Below the pieces are notes generated by a model. It searched no databases. It was given only the letters and a program-made list of their open reading frames with translations, and was not told where the DNA came from. Positions 53,415 to 62,311 of a stretch of 64,000 bases of DNA are shown piece after piece. The position numbers and the translations under genes were made by a program. The stretch lies in the NCBI GenBank assembly GCA_033717875.1, contig JADDKJ010000014.1, positions 12,872 to 76,871 of the forward strand, read 5' to 3'. The stretch is from SBBG01 sp033717875. Its GTDB lineage: Bacteria > Pseudomonadota > Gammaproteobacteria > Ga0077554 > Ga007554. The first letter of the stretch is position 1. Each line of letters begins with the position of its first letter.

Positions 53415-53591
53415 GATACCCCCTCGTAGTCTGATGCAGCTTTGTTTTGTCTCTGGTAGTGCAACCCCTCCATGACAACAGAATCCAATTGTTAAGGAAC
53501 CTCTGATGTGTCAGAGGCTCCACGGCACACGGAGGTGCCGACGTTTCTCAATAACGGCAACTTATTGAGAAATATAATAAAATAAAAAATA

Positions 53592-53641
53592 ACATTTTGC
53601 TTTTCGTGCTCTGAGAATTCCAGAATGGAATTATTCAGCAC
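53592..53641 (-). repeat. Dispersed repeat (CTGAATAATTCC type), copy 2
   Basis: On the minus strand this repeats the unit at 28815-28865: CTGAATAATTCCATTCTGG, then CTCAGAGCACGAAAAGCAAA. It lies in a ~360-bp gap between the diguanylate cyclase and glyA. The rest of the gap includes a hairpin CTCTGATGTGTCAGAG around 53501-53516 and AT-rich sequence. Confidence 0.75.
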
Positions 53642-53774
53642 TTTTTAAAATATACCATAAGTAATAAGCTTTTTCAGTATCCTGCTAGGTGCCGGGAGTG
53701 CCGGCGCATGCATAATCCTGCCAAATCGGGTATGCTAGACGATTCTTCAACGCAGTTTTTCATAGGTGAGTTGC

Positions 53775-55031
53775 ATGTTTACCCGCGAAATGACCATTGC
53801 CGGTTTCGACGATGAATTGTGGTCCGCCATGCAGGCGGAGACGGTGCGCCAGGAGGAGCATATCGAACTGATCGCTTCCGAGAATTACGCGAGCCCGCGT
53901 GTCATGGCGGCGCAAGGGTCGGTTTTGACGAACAAATATGCCGAAGGCTATCCCGGCAAGCGTTATTACGGCGGCTGCGAGTATGTGGACAAGGCCGAGC
54001 AGCTTGCCATTGATCGCGCCAAGCAGCTTTTCGGCGCCGACTACGCCAATGTCCAGCCGCACTCGGGTTCGCAGGCCAATGCCGCGGTTTACATGTCGCT
54101 GCTCAACCCCGGCGACACTATCCTGGGTATGAGCCTGGCGCATGGCGGGCATTTGACGCATGGCGCCAAGGTCAATTTTTCCGGCAAGATTTATAACGCC
54201 GTGCAATATGGTCTTGATTCCGCCACCGGCGAAATCGACTATGCGCAGGTGGAGGCGTTGGCGCTGGAGCACAAGCCCAAGATGGTCGTGGCCGGTTTCA
54301 GCGCCTATTCGCGTGTGGTGGACTGGCAGCGCTTCCGCGCCATTGCCGACAAGGTGGGCGCGTATTTGTTCGTCGACATGGCCCATGTGGCCGGCCTGGT
54401 GGCCGCCGGGGTTTATCCCAATCCGGTGCAGATCGCCGATGTCACCACCTCGACCACGCACAAGACACTGCGCGGTCCGCGTGGCGGCATCATCCTGGCC
54501 AAGGCCAATCCCGAGATCGAAAAGAAACTCAATTCGACCATCTTCCCGGGCATCCAGGGTGGTCCGCTGATGCACGTCATCGCGGCCAAGGCGGTTGCCT
54601 TCAAGGAGGCGCTGCAACCGGATTTCGCGGACTACCAGCGTCAGGTGGTGATCAATGCCCGCGCCATGGCGCAAGTGCTGGGCGAGCGGGGGTACAAGAT
54701 CGTCTCGGGCGGTACCGACAACCACCTGTTCCTGATCGATCTTACGGCCAAGGAGATCAGCGGCAAGGATGCGGAAGAGGCGTTGGGCGCGGCCTATATC
54801 ACGGTCAACAAGAACAGTGTTCCCAATGATCCGCGTTCGCCGTTCGTCACCAGCGGCATCCGTATCGGCACCCCGGCGGTGACTACCCGCGGTTTCGGTG
54901 AGGCCGAGGTGCGCGCCCTGGCGGGGTGGATTGGCGACGTGCTCGATAACACGGGTGATACCGCCACCATTATGCGCGTCAAGCATCATGTGCTGGAGCT
55001 GTGCGGGCGGTTTCCGGTGTACAGTAAGTAA
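53775..55031 (+). CDS. glyA: Serine hydroxymethyltransferase
   Basis: PLP enzyme that converts serine and THF to glycine and methylene-THF. From ATG 53775 (AGGTGAG just upstream) it has 418 residues. The PLP-binding Lys is in DVTTSTTHKTLRGPRGG near residue 230. The opening AGFDDELWSAMQAETVRQEE and the later PFVTSGIRIGTPAVTTRGF are typical. It begins a long plus-strand series glyA-nrdR-ribD-ribE-ribBA. Confidence 0.97.
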   Translation: MFTREMTIAGFDDELWSAMQAETVRQEEHIELIASENYASPRVMAAQGSVLTNKYAEGYPGKRYYGGCEYVDKAEQLAIDRAKQLFGADYANVQPHSGSQANAAVYMSLLNPGDTILGMSLAHGGHLTHGAKVNFSGKIYNAVQYGLDSATGEIDYAQVEALALEHKPKMVVAGFSAYSRVVDWQRFRAIADKVGAYLFVDMAHVAGLVAAGVYPNPVQIADVTTSTTHKTLRGPRGGIILAKANPEIEKKLNSTIFPGIQGGPLMHVIAAKAVAFKEALQPDFADYQRQVVINARAMAQVLGERGYKIVSGGTDNHLFLIDLTAKEISGKDAEEALGAAYITVNKNSVPNDPRSPFVTSGIRIGTPAVTTRGFGEAEVRALAGWIGDVLDNTGDTATIMRVKHHVLELCGRFPVYSK

Positions 55032-55037
55032 TAAGTA

Positions 55038-55511
55038 ATGCGCTGTCCCTTCTGTGGCGCGGAAGACACCAAGGTGATCGACTCACGCTTGGCCAACGAG
55101 GGCGCCGCGGTGCGCCGCCGTCGCGAGTGTCTCACTTGCGCGGAGCGCTTCACCACCTTCGAGACCGCCGAGCTGGTGATGCCGCGCATCGTCAAGCGCG
55201 ACGGCAGCCGCGTACCGTTCGATGAGGATAAGCTGCGCGCCGGTATGCTGCGCGCCTTGGAAAAGCGGCCGGTGCCGACGGAGAAGGTGGACGACGCCAT
55301 CAACCATATCAAGCACCGCCTGAGCACCAGCGGAGATCGCGAGGTGAAGTCGCGTGTGCTGGGCGAGTGGGTGATGGATGAACTGCGCCAGCTCGATCAG
55401 GTCGCTTATGTCCGTTTTGCCTCGGTGTATCGCAGCTTCCAGGATGTGAATGCCTTCCGCGAGGAGATAGAGCGGCTGGAGCAGGAAACGCCGCCGCCCG
55501 AACGCCGGTAA
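55038..55511 (+). CDS. nrdR: Transcriptional repressor NrdR
   Basis: Regulator of ribonucleotide reductase genes that binds ATP/dATP. Zinc ribbon MRCPFCGAEDTKVIDSRL with ECLTCAERFTTFE, then an ATP-cone domain. The 157-residue length and its place right after glyA and before ribD are typical of gammaproteobacteria. Targets (nrd boxes) are outside the window. Confidence 0.96.
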   Translation: MRCPFCGAEDTKVIDSRLANEGAAVRRRRECLTCAERFTTFETAELVMPRIVKRDGSRVPFDEDKLRAGMLRALEKRPVPTEKVDDAINHIKHRLSTSGDREVKSRVLGEWVMDELRQLDQVAYVRFASVYRSFQDVNAFREEIERLEQETPPPERR

Positions 55512-55567
55512 CCCGCCGTTCATCGAAGACGGGGTCGTGTAAATTTCACCGGCACGCCGCACTCTCT

Positions 55568-56668
55568 ATGATTCAAACCGATCACCAATTCATGGCCCGT
55601 GCCCTGCGGCTTGCCGAGCGCGGCCTGTATACCACCGACCCCAACCCGCGGGTGGGGTGTGTGCTGGTGCGCGACGGCGAGATCGTCGGTGAAGGCTGGC
55701 ACGAGCGCGCGGGCGGGCCGCATGCGGAGATCCGCGCCTTGGCGCAGGCCGGGGAACGGGCGCGCGGGGCGACGGCTTATGTGACGCTCGAACCCTGTTG
55801 CCACCACGGCCGCACGCCGCCCTGCAGCGATGCACTGATCCGGGCCGGCGTGGCGCGCGTTGTGGCGGCGATGGCGGACCCTAATCCGCGCGTGGCGGGA
55901 CAGGGGTTGGCTCAGTTGGCGGTGGCCGGGATGGTGGTGGAGGGCGGTGTATTGCAGACCCAGGCCGAAGCGTTGAATCCGGGTTTCATCATGCGCATGC
56001 GGCGGGGGCGTCCTTTCATGCGCTGCAAGCTGGCGATGAGTCTGGACGGGCGCACCGCGATGGCGAGCGGCGAGAGCAAGTGGATCACCGCGGAGGCGGC
56101 GCGCCATGATGTGCAGCATCTGCGCGCCCGCAGCTCGGCGATCATGACCGGCATCGGCACCGTGCTGGCGGATGATCCCGCTCTGACGGTGCGGCTGGAG
56201 GAAAAGGATGCAAGGCAGCCGCTGCGGGTCGTGGTAGACAGCCGCCTGCGCATCCCGCCCAAGGCGCGGCTGCTGGATGCCGCCGGGCGCACACTGATCG
56301 CAACGGCCATGCAAGAGCCGTTGCGCGATGCCGCGCTGATCCGTGACAATGTCAGCATCATAGCGCGTCCCGCGTCGCAGGGCGGTGTTGATCTGCCGGC
56401 CGTGATGGCTTATCTGGCCGAACAAGAGATCAACGAAGTGTTGGTCGAGGCGGGTCCGACATTGAACGGCGCCTTGTTGCGGGCGGGATTGATCGACGAA
56501 TTGATCATCTACATGGCCCCGCACCTGATGGGCGATGCCGCGCGCGGGCTGTTTCATCTGCCGGAGCTGGTGAGAATGGATCAGCGTATCGGGCTGGAGA
56601 TTCTCGACATCCGCGCGGTGGGGCGGGATTGGCGGATTACCGCTAAAATTGTTGGGGATGGTAAGTAA
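55568..56668 (+). CDS. ribD: Bifunctional riboflavin deaminase/reductase
   Basis: Two steps of riboflavin synthesis in one 366-residue protein. The N-terminal deaminase has the zinc motif PHAEIRAL and PCCHHGRTPPCSDALI; the C-terminal reductase contains MSLDGRTAMASGESKWIT and the NADPH-region segment EVLVEAGPTLNGALLRAGL. Its TAA overlaps the ribE start. Confidence 0.96.
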   Translation: MIQTDHQFMARALRLAERGLYTTDPNPRVGCVLVRDGEIVGEGWHERAGGPHAEIRALAQAGERARGATAYVTLEPCCHHGRTPPCSDALIRAGVARVVAAMADPNPRVAGQGLAQLAVAGMVVEGGVLQTQAEALNPGFIMRMRRGRPFMRCKLAMSLDGRTAMASGESKWITAEAARHDVQHLRARSSAIMTGIGTVLADDPALTVRLEEKDARQPLRVVVDSRLRIPPKARLLDAAGRTLIATAMQEPLRDAALIRDNVSIIARPASQGGVDLPAVMAYLAEQEINEVLVEAGPTLNGALLRAGLIDELIIYMAPHLMGDAARGLFHLPELVRMDQRIGLEILDIRAVGRDWRITAKIVGDGK

Positions 56669-57330
56669 TGTTCACGGGCATCATACAAGCTGTCGGCAGC
56701 ATCGCCGCCATCGAGCCGATGGGCGCCGATTGCCGCCTGCGCATTGCGGCGGGCAGGCTGGATCTTTCGACCGCCTGTGTCGGTGACAGCATCGCGGTGA
56801 GCGGTGTGTGCCTGACGGTGACGAATCTGGCCGGTGATGGTTTCTGGGTGGACGTTTCCGGCGAGACGCTGACGCGCACCACGTTTTCCGAATTGAGACA
56901 GGGCGGCCGTGTGAACCTCGAGCAGGCGCTGACGCCCACGACGCGCCTCGGCGGGCATCTGGTGAGCGGGCATGTGGATGGTGTGGGGACGGTGGCGAGG
57001 CGCTGGCAGGAAGGTCGTTCGGTGCGGTTTGCGATCAAGGCGCCGGAGGCGCTGGCCAGGTATATCGCCGAAAAAGGATCGATCTGTGTCGATGGCATCA
57101 GCCTGACGGTCAACAAGGTGACGGGCGCAGAGTTCGAGCTCAATATCGTGCCTCATACCTTGCAAGAGACAACGATGGCTGAATTCGACGCAGGCCGGCG
57201 CGTCAATCTGGAGGTGGATATTCTGGCCCGCTATCTGGAGCGGCTGATGCTCGGTGAACGCGCCGCACAGCCCGAGAGCGAGGGGATCAGCCGCGCTTTT
57301 CTTGCGGAGCACGGCTTCATGAAAAGTTGA
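56668..57330 (+). CDS. ribE: Riboflavin synthase alpha subunit
   Basis: A 220-residue enzyme that dismutates two lumazines into riboflavin. It has two lumazine-binding repeats: the first starts MFTGIIQAVGSIAAIEP, the second VDGVGTVARRWQEGRSV. The start codon overlaps the ribD stop. It is followed by ribBA after 7 bp. Confidence 0.95.
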   Translation: MFTGIIQAVGSIAAIEPMGADCRLRIAAGRLDLSTACVGDSIAVSGVCLTVTNLAGDGFWVDVSGETLTRTTFSELRQGGRVNLEQALTPTTRLGGHLVSGHVDGVGTVARRWQEGRSVRFAIKAPEALARYIAEKGSICVDGISLTVNKVTGAEFELNIVPHTLQETTMAEFDAGRRVNLEVDILARYLERLMLGERAAQPESEGISRAFLAEHGFMKS

Positions 57331-57337
57331 GTTTTGT

Positions 57338-58456
57338 ATGCCGCTGAGCACGACCCAAGAGATTATCGAGGACATCCGCCAGGGCAAGATGGTCATCATC
57401 ATGGATGATGAAGACCGCGAGAACGAAGGTGATCTGCTGATGGCTGCGCAATGCGTGCGGCCTGAAGACATCAACTTCATGGCGCGTTACGGGCGCGGCC
57501 TGATCTGCCTGACGCTGACGCGTGAGCGCTGCGAACAGTTGCGTTTGCCGCTCATGGTGAGCGATACCAACGACAAGCATCTGACCAATTTCACGGTGTC
57601 CATCGAGGCCGCCGAGGGTGTGACGACCGGCATTTCCGCCGCCGATCGCGCCGCGACGGTACGCGCCGCCGTGGCGCCCGAGGCCAAGCCGGCGGACATC
57701 GTGCAGCCGGGACATATCTTTCCGATCATGGCGCAGCGCGGCGGGGTGCTGACGCGCGCCGGGCATACCGAGGCCGGTTGTGATCTGGCGCGGCTGGCGG
57801 GCATGGAGCCGGCCGCGGTGATCGTCGAGATCCTCAACGAGGACGGCACCATGGCGCGCCGCCCGGAGCTGGAAAAATTCGCGCGGGAGCATGGCCTGAA
57901 GATCGGCACGATCGCTGATCTGATCCGCTATCGGCTGGAAAACGAAAAGACGGTGGAGCGCGTCGCCGAATCTGATCTGCCGACTGAACATGGCATGTTC
58001 CGCTTGCTCGCCTATCAGGATGCTGTAGACCAGGAGCTGCACCTGGCGCTGGTGCTGGGCGAGGTACACGCGGATCAACCGACGCTGGTGCGGGTGCACT
58101 TGCAGGACACTCTGTGTGACGTGTTCGATGCCCGGCGCGATGACCGTGGCCGGCCCCTGCGCGATGCCTTGCGGCGTATCGCCGAGGAAGGTGCGGGCGT
58201 GGTGGTGTTGCTGCGCAAACCGGAAAAGGCGGCCGATCTGGTGTGGCGCATCAGGGATTATCAGTTCAAGGATAAGGGTATACACTTGCCAAAACCGGCG
58301 GCAGGAATTGATTTGCGTACCTACGGCGTGGGCGCGCAGATTCTGGCGGATGTGGGCGTGGGCAAGATGCGGATATTGGGTGCGCCGAAGAAGGTACACG
58401 GGCTGGCGGGGTTTGGGCTGGAAGTGCTCGAATATGTCAGATGGGCGGCAGATTAA
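57338..58456 (+). CDS. ribBA: Dihydroxybutanone-phosphate synthase with degenerate GTP cyclohydrolase II domain
   Basis: A 372-residue fusion. The N-terminal RibB domain is intact: MDDEDRENEGDL near residue 24 and RAGHTEAGCDLARLAG near 145 give the catalytic residues. The C-terminal domain is RibA-like, but the zinc cysteines of the GTP cyclohydrolase II motif are replaced (VHLQDTLCDVFDARRDDRG: all three positions are Asp, Asp and Arg). So it should make only dihydroxybutanone phosphate; a separate ribA would be needed elsewhere. Such RibBX forms occur in other bacteria. Confidence 0.93.
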   Translation: MPLSTTQEIIEDIRQGKMVIIMDDEDRENEGDLLMAAQCVRPEDINFMARYGRGLICLTLTRERCEQLRLPLMVSDTNDKHLTNFTVSIEAAEGVTTGISAADRAATVRAAVAPEAKPADIVQPGHIFPIMAQRGGVLTRAGHTEAGCDLARLAGMEPAAVIVEILNEDGTMARRPELEKFAREHGLKIGTIADLIRYRLENEKTVERVAESDLPTEHGMFRLLAYQDAVDQELHLALVLGEVHADQPTLVRVHLQDTLCDVFDARRDDRGRPLRDALRRIAEEGAGVVVLLRKPEKAADLVWRIRDYQFKDKGIHLPKPAAGIDLRTYGVGAQILADVGVGKMRILGAPKKVHGLAGFGLEVLEYVRWAAD

Positions 58457-58483
58457 GTAACGAGCGATACTAAACCGTGTCGG

Positions 58484-58589
58484 GGTAAAGCCTCATGCCG
58501 GGGTGGCGGGATGCCGTGAATACGTCCGTGTAGGCTTGACGGCGGCATCCTTGCCGCCGACACCCGCCACCCCGGCATGAGGCTTTACC
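58484..58589. repeat. Large palindromic element with perfect 27-bp arms
   Basis: The 27 bases at 58484-58510 are repeated exactly inverted at 58563-58589 (arm begins GGTAAAGCCTCATGCCGGGG). The inside has a smaller hairpin (CGGCGGCATCC.. TTGCCGCCG). It lies between ribBA and ribH and could end transcription or be a mobile repeat. Confidence 0.8.
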
Positions 58590-58612
58590 TATGGAGGCGC
58601 AGATTTAATCCA

Positions 58613-58636
58613 CCCTCTCCCGCTTGCGGGAGAGGG
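58613..58636. repeat. CCCTCTCCCG hairpin (REP-type), copy 2
   Basis: CCCTCTCCCG at 58613 pairs with CGGGAGAGGG to 58636 with a short CTTG-type loop, followed by TCGGGGTGAGGGG. The related hairpin is at 25525-25548. This is a widespread intergenic REP-like sequence. Confidence 0.65.
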
Positions 58637-58676
58637 TCGGGGTGAGGGGTAAGTAACAAATGACGAGTAACGAGTG

Positions 58677-59156
58677 ATGAAAAATATCAAGACCATCGAA
58701 GGTGATTTTGCGGTGCGCGGTGCGCGGTTTGCGATCGTCGCGGGGCGTTTCAATGCCTTCATCGTCGAGCATCTGGTGAGCGGCGCGGTGGATGCCTTGT
58801 TGCGGCATGGTGCGACGGAGCAGGACATCGAGATCGTCTACGCGCCCGGCGCCTATGAGCTGCCGCTGGTGGCGCAGCGCGTGGCCCAGGCTAAGCGTCA
58901 CCACGCCATTATCGCTGTGGGCGCGGTGATTCGCGGTGGCACGCCGCATTTCGATTATGTCGCCGGCGAGTGCAGCAAGGGACTGGCAAGCGTCGCCATG
59001 CAGCATAACGTGCCGGTTGCCTTTGGCGTGCTGACCGTGGACACCATCGAACAGGCCATTGAGCGCGCCGGCACCAAGGCGGGCAACAAGGGCGTGGAAG
59101 CGGCGATGTCGGCCATAGAGATGGTCAATCTTCTGCAGCAGATCGATAAAAAATGA
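58677..59156 (+). CDS. ribH: 6,7-dimethyl-8-ribityllumazine synthase
   Basis: A 159-residue lumazine synthase that joins the RibD product with dihydroxybutanone phosphate. Residues: VAGRFNAFIVEHLVSGAVDA, YAPGAYELPLVAQRVAQAK and VAFGVLTVDTIEQAIERAG, all typical. ATG 58677 is preceded by an in-frame GTG three bases earlier. Its stop overlaps nusB. Confidence 0.96.
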   Translation: MKNIKTIEGDFAVRGARFAIVAGRFNAFIVEHLVSGAVDALLRHGATEQDIEIVYAPGAYELPLVAQRVAQAKRHHAIIAVGAVIRGGTPHFDYVAGECSKGLASVAMQHNVPVAFGVLTVDTIEQAIERAGTKAGNKGVEAAMSAIEMVNLLQQIDKK

Positions 59157-59668
59157 CCATCGTTCCAGAAGCGAAAGAAGAGCCATCCAGCGCCCCCGCG
59201 CGGCGCGGGCAGGGCAAGGCGTCCCCCGGCCGTGCCCGCAGTCTGGCGCGGCGTAGCGCGGTGCAGGCGATTTATCAATGGCAAGTGGCCGGACAGGATG
59301 TCAATCAGATCGAGGCCCAGTTCGTCACCGAACAGGACATGAAAAAGGTTGATGTCGCGTATTTCAGCGAGCTGCTGCATGAAGTGCCCGCGCATTTGGC
59401 CGAGCTGGACGATCAATTCGCCTCTTTTCTCGATCGCCCCATCCCGGAGCTCGACCCGGTGGAGCGCGCCATCTTGCGCATCGGCGCCTATGAGCTCAAG
59501 TGCCGTCCCGATATACCGTACCGTGTCATCATCAACGAAGCCGTGGAGCTGGCCAAGACCTTCGGCGCCGAACAGAGCCACAAATACGTCAACAGCATTC
59601 TCGACAAAGTGGCGCGCAAGCTGCGTGCCGTCGAGATGCAGGTGAAGCCCAATCAGTCTGCGGGATAG
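59153..59668 (+). CDS. nusB: Transcription antitermination factor NusB
   Basis: A 171-residue NusB that joins NusE in rRNA antitermination. RARSLARRSAVQAIYQWQVA near residue 23 is the family start; YRVIINEAVELAKTFGAEQS and YVNSILDKVARKL end it. The N-terminal ~20 residues are a non-conserved basic extension. ATG overlaps the ribH stop. Confidence 0.95.
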   Translation: MTIVPEAKEEPSSAPARRGQGKASPGRARSLARRSAVQAIYQWQVAGQDVNQIEAQFVTEQDMKKVDVAYFSELLHEVPAHLAELDDQFASFLDRPIPELDPVERAILRIGAYELKCRPDIPYRVIINEAVELAKTFGAEQSHKYVNSILDKVARKLRAVEMQVKPNQSAG

Positions 59669-59673
59669 CGATC

Positions 59674-60645
59674 ATGCCGCTGGGGGAATTCGATCTCATC
59701 GAGCGCTATTTCACCCGGCGCGGCATGATACGCAAGGATGTGGTATTGGGCATCGGCGATGACGCCGCCGTGCTGCGCATGCCACCGGACATGGATCTGG
59801 TGGTGGCCATCGACACGATGGTGTCCGGTGTGCATTTCTTTCCCGATGCCGATCCCGCATCCATCGGCCACAAGATTCTGGCTGTCAATCTCAGCGATAT
59901 GGCCGCCATGGGTGCGGCTCCTGCCTGGGCCACCCTCGCACTGACCGTGCCACAGGCCGACGAATCCTGGCTTGCCGCTCTCAGCGGCGGTTTTTTCGCG
60001 CTGGCCGAGCAGTGCGACGTGCAACTGGTCGGCGGTGACACCTGCCGCGGGCCGCTGACGGTAACCGTGCAGATGCACGGCTTTGTGCCGCAAGGCGTGG
60101 CACTGCGCCGCGCGGGTGCGCGCCCCGGCGATGCGATCTATGTGACCGGCACACTGGGAGATGCCGGATTGGCACTGCGTATGCTGCGTTCCGGTGCAGA
60201 AGAGCTGTCACACGCGCATGCCGCTTTTCTCGCCGAGCGCTTGGATCGTCCCACGCCGCGCATTGCTGCCGGGATGGCATTGCGAGGCATTGCATCGGCC
60301 GCCATCGACGTGTCCGATGGCCTGGCCGCCGATCTTGGCCACATCCTCAAGGCCAGCGGGGTTGGCGCGCGCGTGGAAGTCGAACATGTTCCGGTGTCGC
60401 CAGCCTTCGCCGCGATGGCCAAACACAAAGAGCGCTGGAACTTGCCGCTGTGCGGCGGAGATGATTACGAGTTGTGCTTTACCGTCCCCCCGGAAAAACA
60501 GGCGCAGGCTGAACAGGCATTGGCGGGCTTGGCCTGCGGCTATACGCGCATCGGCGTGATCGAAGGCGCGTCCGGCTTGCGCTGCCTGTTGCATGGCGAG
60601 GCATCCGAGCCCGCGGCCGGCGGCTATCAACATTTTGGTGCTTGA
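59674..60645 (+). CDS. thiL: Thiamine-monophosphate kinase
   Basis: Makes thiamine diphosphate from the monophosphate. 323 residues from ATG 59674. Motifs: GIGDDAAVLRMPPDMDLVVA near residue 24, the metal-binding VDTMVSGVHF-like IDTMVSGVHFF, NLSDMAAMGAAPAWA and the GGDTCRGPL segment. It starts 5 bp after nusB; pgpA overlaps its end. Confidence 0.96.
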   Translation: MPLGEFDLIERYFTRRGMIRKDVVLGIGDDAAVLRMPPDMDLVVAIDTMVSGVHFFPDADPASIGHKILAVNLSDMAAMGAAPAWATLALTVPQADESWLAALSGGFFALAEQCDVQLVGGDTCRGPLTVTVQMHGFVPQGVALRRAGARPGDAIYVTGTLGDAGLALRMLRSGAEELSHAHAAFLAERLDRPTPRIAAGMALRGIASAAIDVSDGLAADLGHILKASGVGARVEVEHVPVSPAFAAMAKHKERWNLPLCGGDDYELCFTVPPEKQAQAEQALAGLACGYTRIGVIEGASGLRCLLHGEASEPAAGGYQHFGA

Positions 60646-61133
60646 GTGCGGTGAAAAAAGCCGACGTTCCCAATAGCATCTGGACCAACCCCATTCACTT
60701 CGCCGCTTTTGGATTCGGCGCGGGCGCCATGAAGGTGGCCCCCGGCACCTTCGGTACGCTGGCTGCCGTTCCCCTTTATCTGCTGCTGCAAAACCTGCCG
60801 CTGATCGGTTATATCATCGTCGTCGGAATATTGTTTGCCCTGGGTGTCTGGCTATGTCACATCACCGCGCGCGACCTGGGCGTGCACGATCATCCCGGCA
60901 TCGTATGGGATGAGATAGTCGGCTACCTGATCGCCATGATCGCCGCCCCGGCGGGCTGGCTATGGCTGCTGACCGGCTTTGCGCTGTTTCGTCTGTTCGA
61001 TGTGTGGAAGCCCTGGCCGATTCATCTGATTGACCGGCATGTCGGCGAAGGGTTCGGTATCATGTTCGATGACGTGGTGGCGGGGATTTATGCGTGGGCG
61101 GTGATGTATGGGGCTTCTCAAGTCATCCTGTAA
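60642..61133 (+). CDS. pgpA: Phosphatidylglycerophosphatase A
   Basis: Membrane phosphatase of phosphatidylglycerol synthesis, 163 residues. FGFGAGAMKVAPGTFGTLAA and the HDHPGIVWDEIVGYLIAM motif are conserved; FRLFDVWKPWPIHLIDRHVG and GFGIMFDDVVAGIYAW complete the active site. The start is a TTG overlapping the thiL stop; GTG 60651 is an alternative. Confidence 0.95.
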   Translation: MSAVKKADVPNSIWTNPIHFAAFGFGAGAMKVAPGTFGTLAAVPLYLLLQNLPLIGYIIVVGILFALGVWLCHITARDLGVHDHPGIVWDEIVGYLIAMIAAPAGWLWLLTGFALFRLFDVWKPWPIHLIDRHVGEGFGIMFDDVVAGIYAWAVMYGASQVIL

Positions 61134-61199
61134 AGACCCTTATCAAACCGGCGTTTTTTTCTGTAGTGGATGTGGCGAGTGAAGCCGGGAGAGAGGCTA

Positions 61200-61652
61200 A
61201 TGCAAATCTGGGTCGACGCCGATGCGTGCCCGAACGTCATCAAAGAAATTCTGTTTCGTGCCGCTGAGAGATTACGGGTTTCACTGATCCTGGTGGCAAA
61301 TCAACCGCTGCGAGTCCCGCCGTCGCTCTATATAAAAGCCATCCAGGTGCCAGCGGGTTTCGATGTCGCCGATAATAAAATAGCCCAGCAAGTTCAATGT
61401 GGCGATCTGGTAATCACCGCGGACATCCCCCTCGCCGCCGATGTTATCGAAAGAGGCGGCCATGCGCTTAATCCTCGAGGGGAGTTTTATACAAGAGATA
61501 ACATTCAAGAACGCCTGGTGATGCGCAATTTTATGGACCAATTACGAAGCAGTGGTGTGAACACGGGTGGTCCGTCATCGCTCACCCAGGGTGATCGTCA
61601 AGCTTTTGCCAATCAACTGGATCGCTTCTTTACCAAATACTGCAAGAGATAA
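61200..61652 (+). CDS. yaiI: YaiI/YqxD family protein (UPF0178)
   Basis: A 150-residue protein from ATG 61200: MQIWVDADACPNVIKEILFR, ANQPLRVPPS, and the ending FANQLDRFFTK. It belongs to UPF0178, a PIN-like fold with Asp residues (WVDADA, ITADIPLA) that could bind metal, but the function is unknown. It stands alone after pgpA. Confidence 0.9.
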   Translation: MQIWVDADACPNVIKEILFRAAERLRVSLILVANQPLRVPPSLYIKAIQVPAGFDVADNKIAQQVQCGDLVITADIPLAADVIERGGHALNPRGEFYTRDNIQERLVMRNFMDQLRSSGVNTGGPSSLTQGDRQAFANQLDRFFTKYCKR

Positions 61653-61692
61653 GGGTGTGGCCGGCGGTCAGGGACAGGGCGGAAAGCATTAA

Positions 61693-61856
61693 GGGTACCT
61701 CTAAAAATCCGCTGAAGCCGCGATGGCGGCGTTGCCCTTTATAAACAGGGGATGCTCAAAATGCGGGGCCGGGAAGCGGCAGACTCCGTGTACACTCCGC
61801 TTTTTCGCGCATTTCCGCCTTGCCCTCGCGCCTTGATCGAATTCTTAGAGGCGCCC
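61693..61856 (+). repeat. MITE-like intergenic repeat, copy 2
   Basis: A 164-bp relative of the unit at 2296-2446, with ends GGGTACCTCTAAAAAT and ATTCTTAGAGGCGCCC (mismatched). The core shares CCGCTGAAGCCGCGATGGCG and CGTGTACACTCCGCTTTTTC with copy 1, but the middle differs (extra GGGGCCGGGAAGCGGCAGAC). Confidence 0.8.
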
Positions 61857-61874
61857 TATCTTGTGATGTTGAGA

Positions 61875-61926
61875 TGTAGGGTACGCCGTGCGCACCATCC
61901 GCGTGGTGCGTGAGACGCACCCTACA
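61875..61926. repeat. Palindromic intergenic repeat (TGTAGGGTGCG family), copy 2
   Basis: TGTAGGGTACGC at the left and GACGCACCCTACA at the right form a hairpin with the inner GTGCGCACC and GGTGCG. It is the shorter relative of 8735-8807 and sits just downstream of the other repeat. Confidence 0.7.
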
Positions 61927-61931
61927 AAACT

Positions 61932-62126
61932 TCATTTACCTTCCGTCCCATTGCTACCGCTTCCTTGCCCGCCTCCGCTGGTAGAGCCTGGAACAGTGAT
62001 GGGTTCATTCCTTGGAAATGGCAGCACCCAATATTCATCGCCGAGGATCTTGATCTTGCCGGGCCCCGCGCAACCGGTGAGTACCGTAGCAAGAATGGCA
62101 AAAATGTGTAAATAATGCGTTTTCAT
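61932..62126 (-). CDS. Small lipoprotein of unknown function
   Basis: A 64-residue protein with a lipoprotein signal (HIFAILATVLTGC, lipobox LTGC at residues 16-19). The mature part has a short conserved-looking core and a Gly/Ser-rich tail (TSGGGQGSGSNG). No family is recognised. It is divergent from the frameshifted exported gene, across an AT-rich ~185-bp region. Confidence 0.6.
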   Translation of the reverse strand: MKTHYLHIFAILATVLTGCAGPGKIKILGDEYWVLPFPRNEPITVPGSTSGGGQGSGSNGTEGK

Positions 62127-62311
62127 CTATGGTCATTGATTGATTGATAGGTATTAAACAAATAGATCTAAAATTATTCCTTACCAGTCAATGGTATGAG
62201 ATTTTTATTAAAAATATGTTGACGTGCACCAAGAGTAGTGATAGAAAGTTTTTGTCCGTAGAGGGTGTTGCGGGACGCAGTTGTTCACATAACCAAATAC
62301 TGGAGGTTGTT

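Noticed and set aside
55512..57337. FMN riboswitch near ribD-ribE-ribBA
   Set aside because: Gaps between these genes are short (56 bp or less) and no RFN-like conserved blocks are visible.
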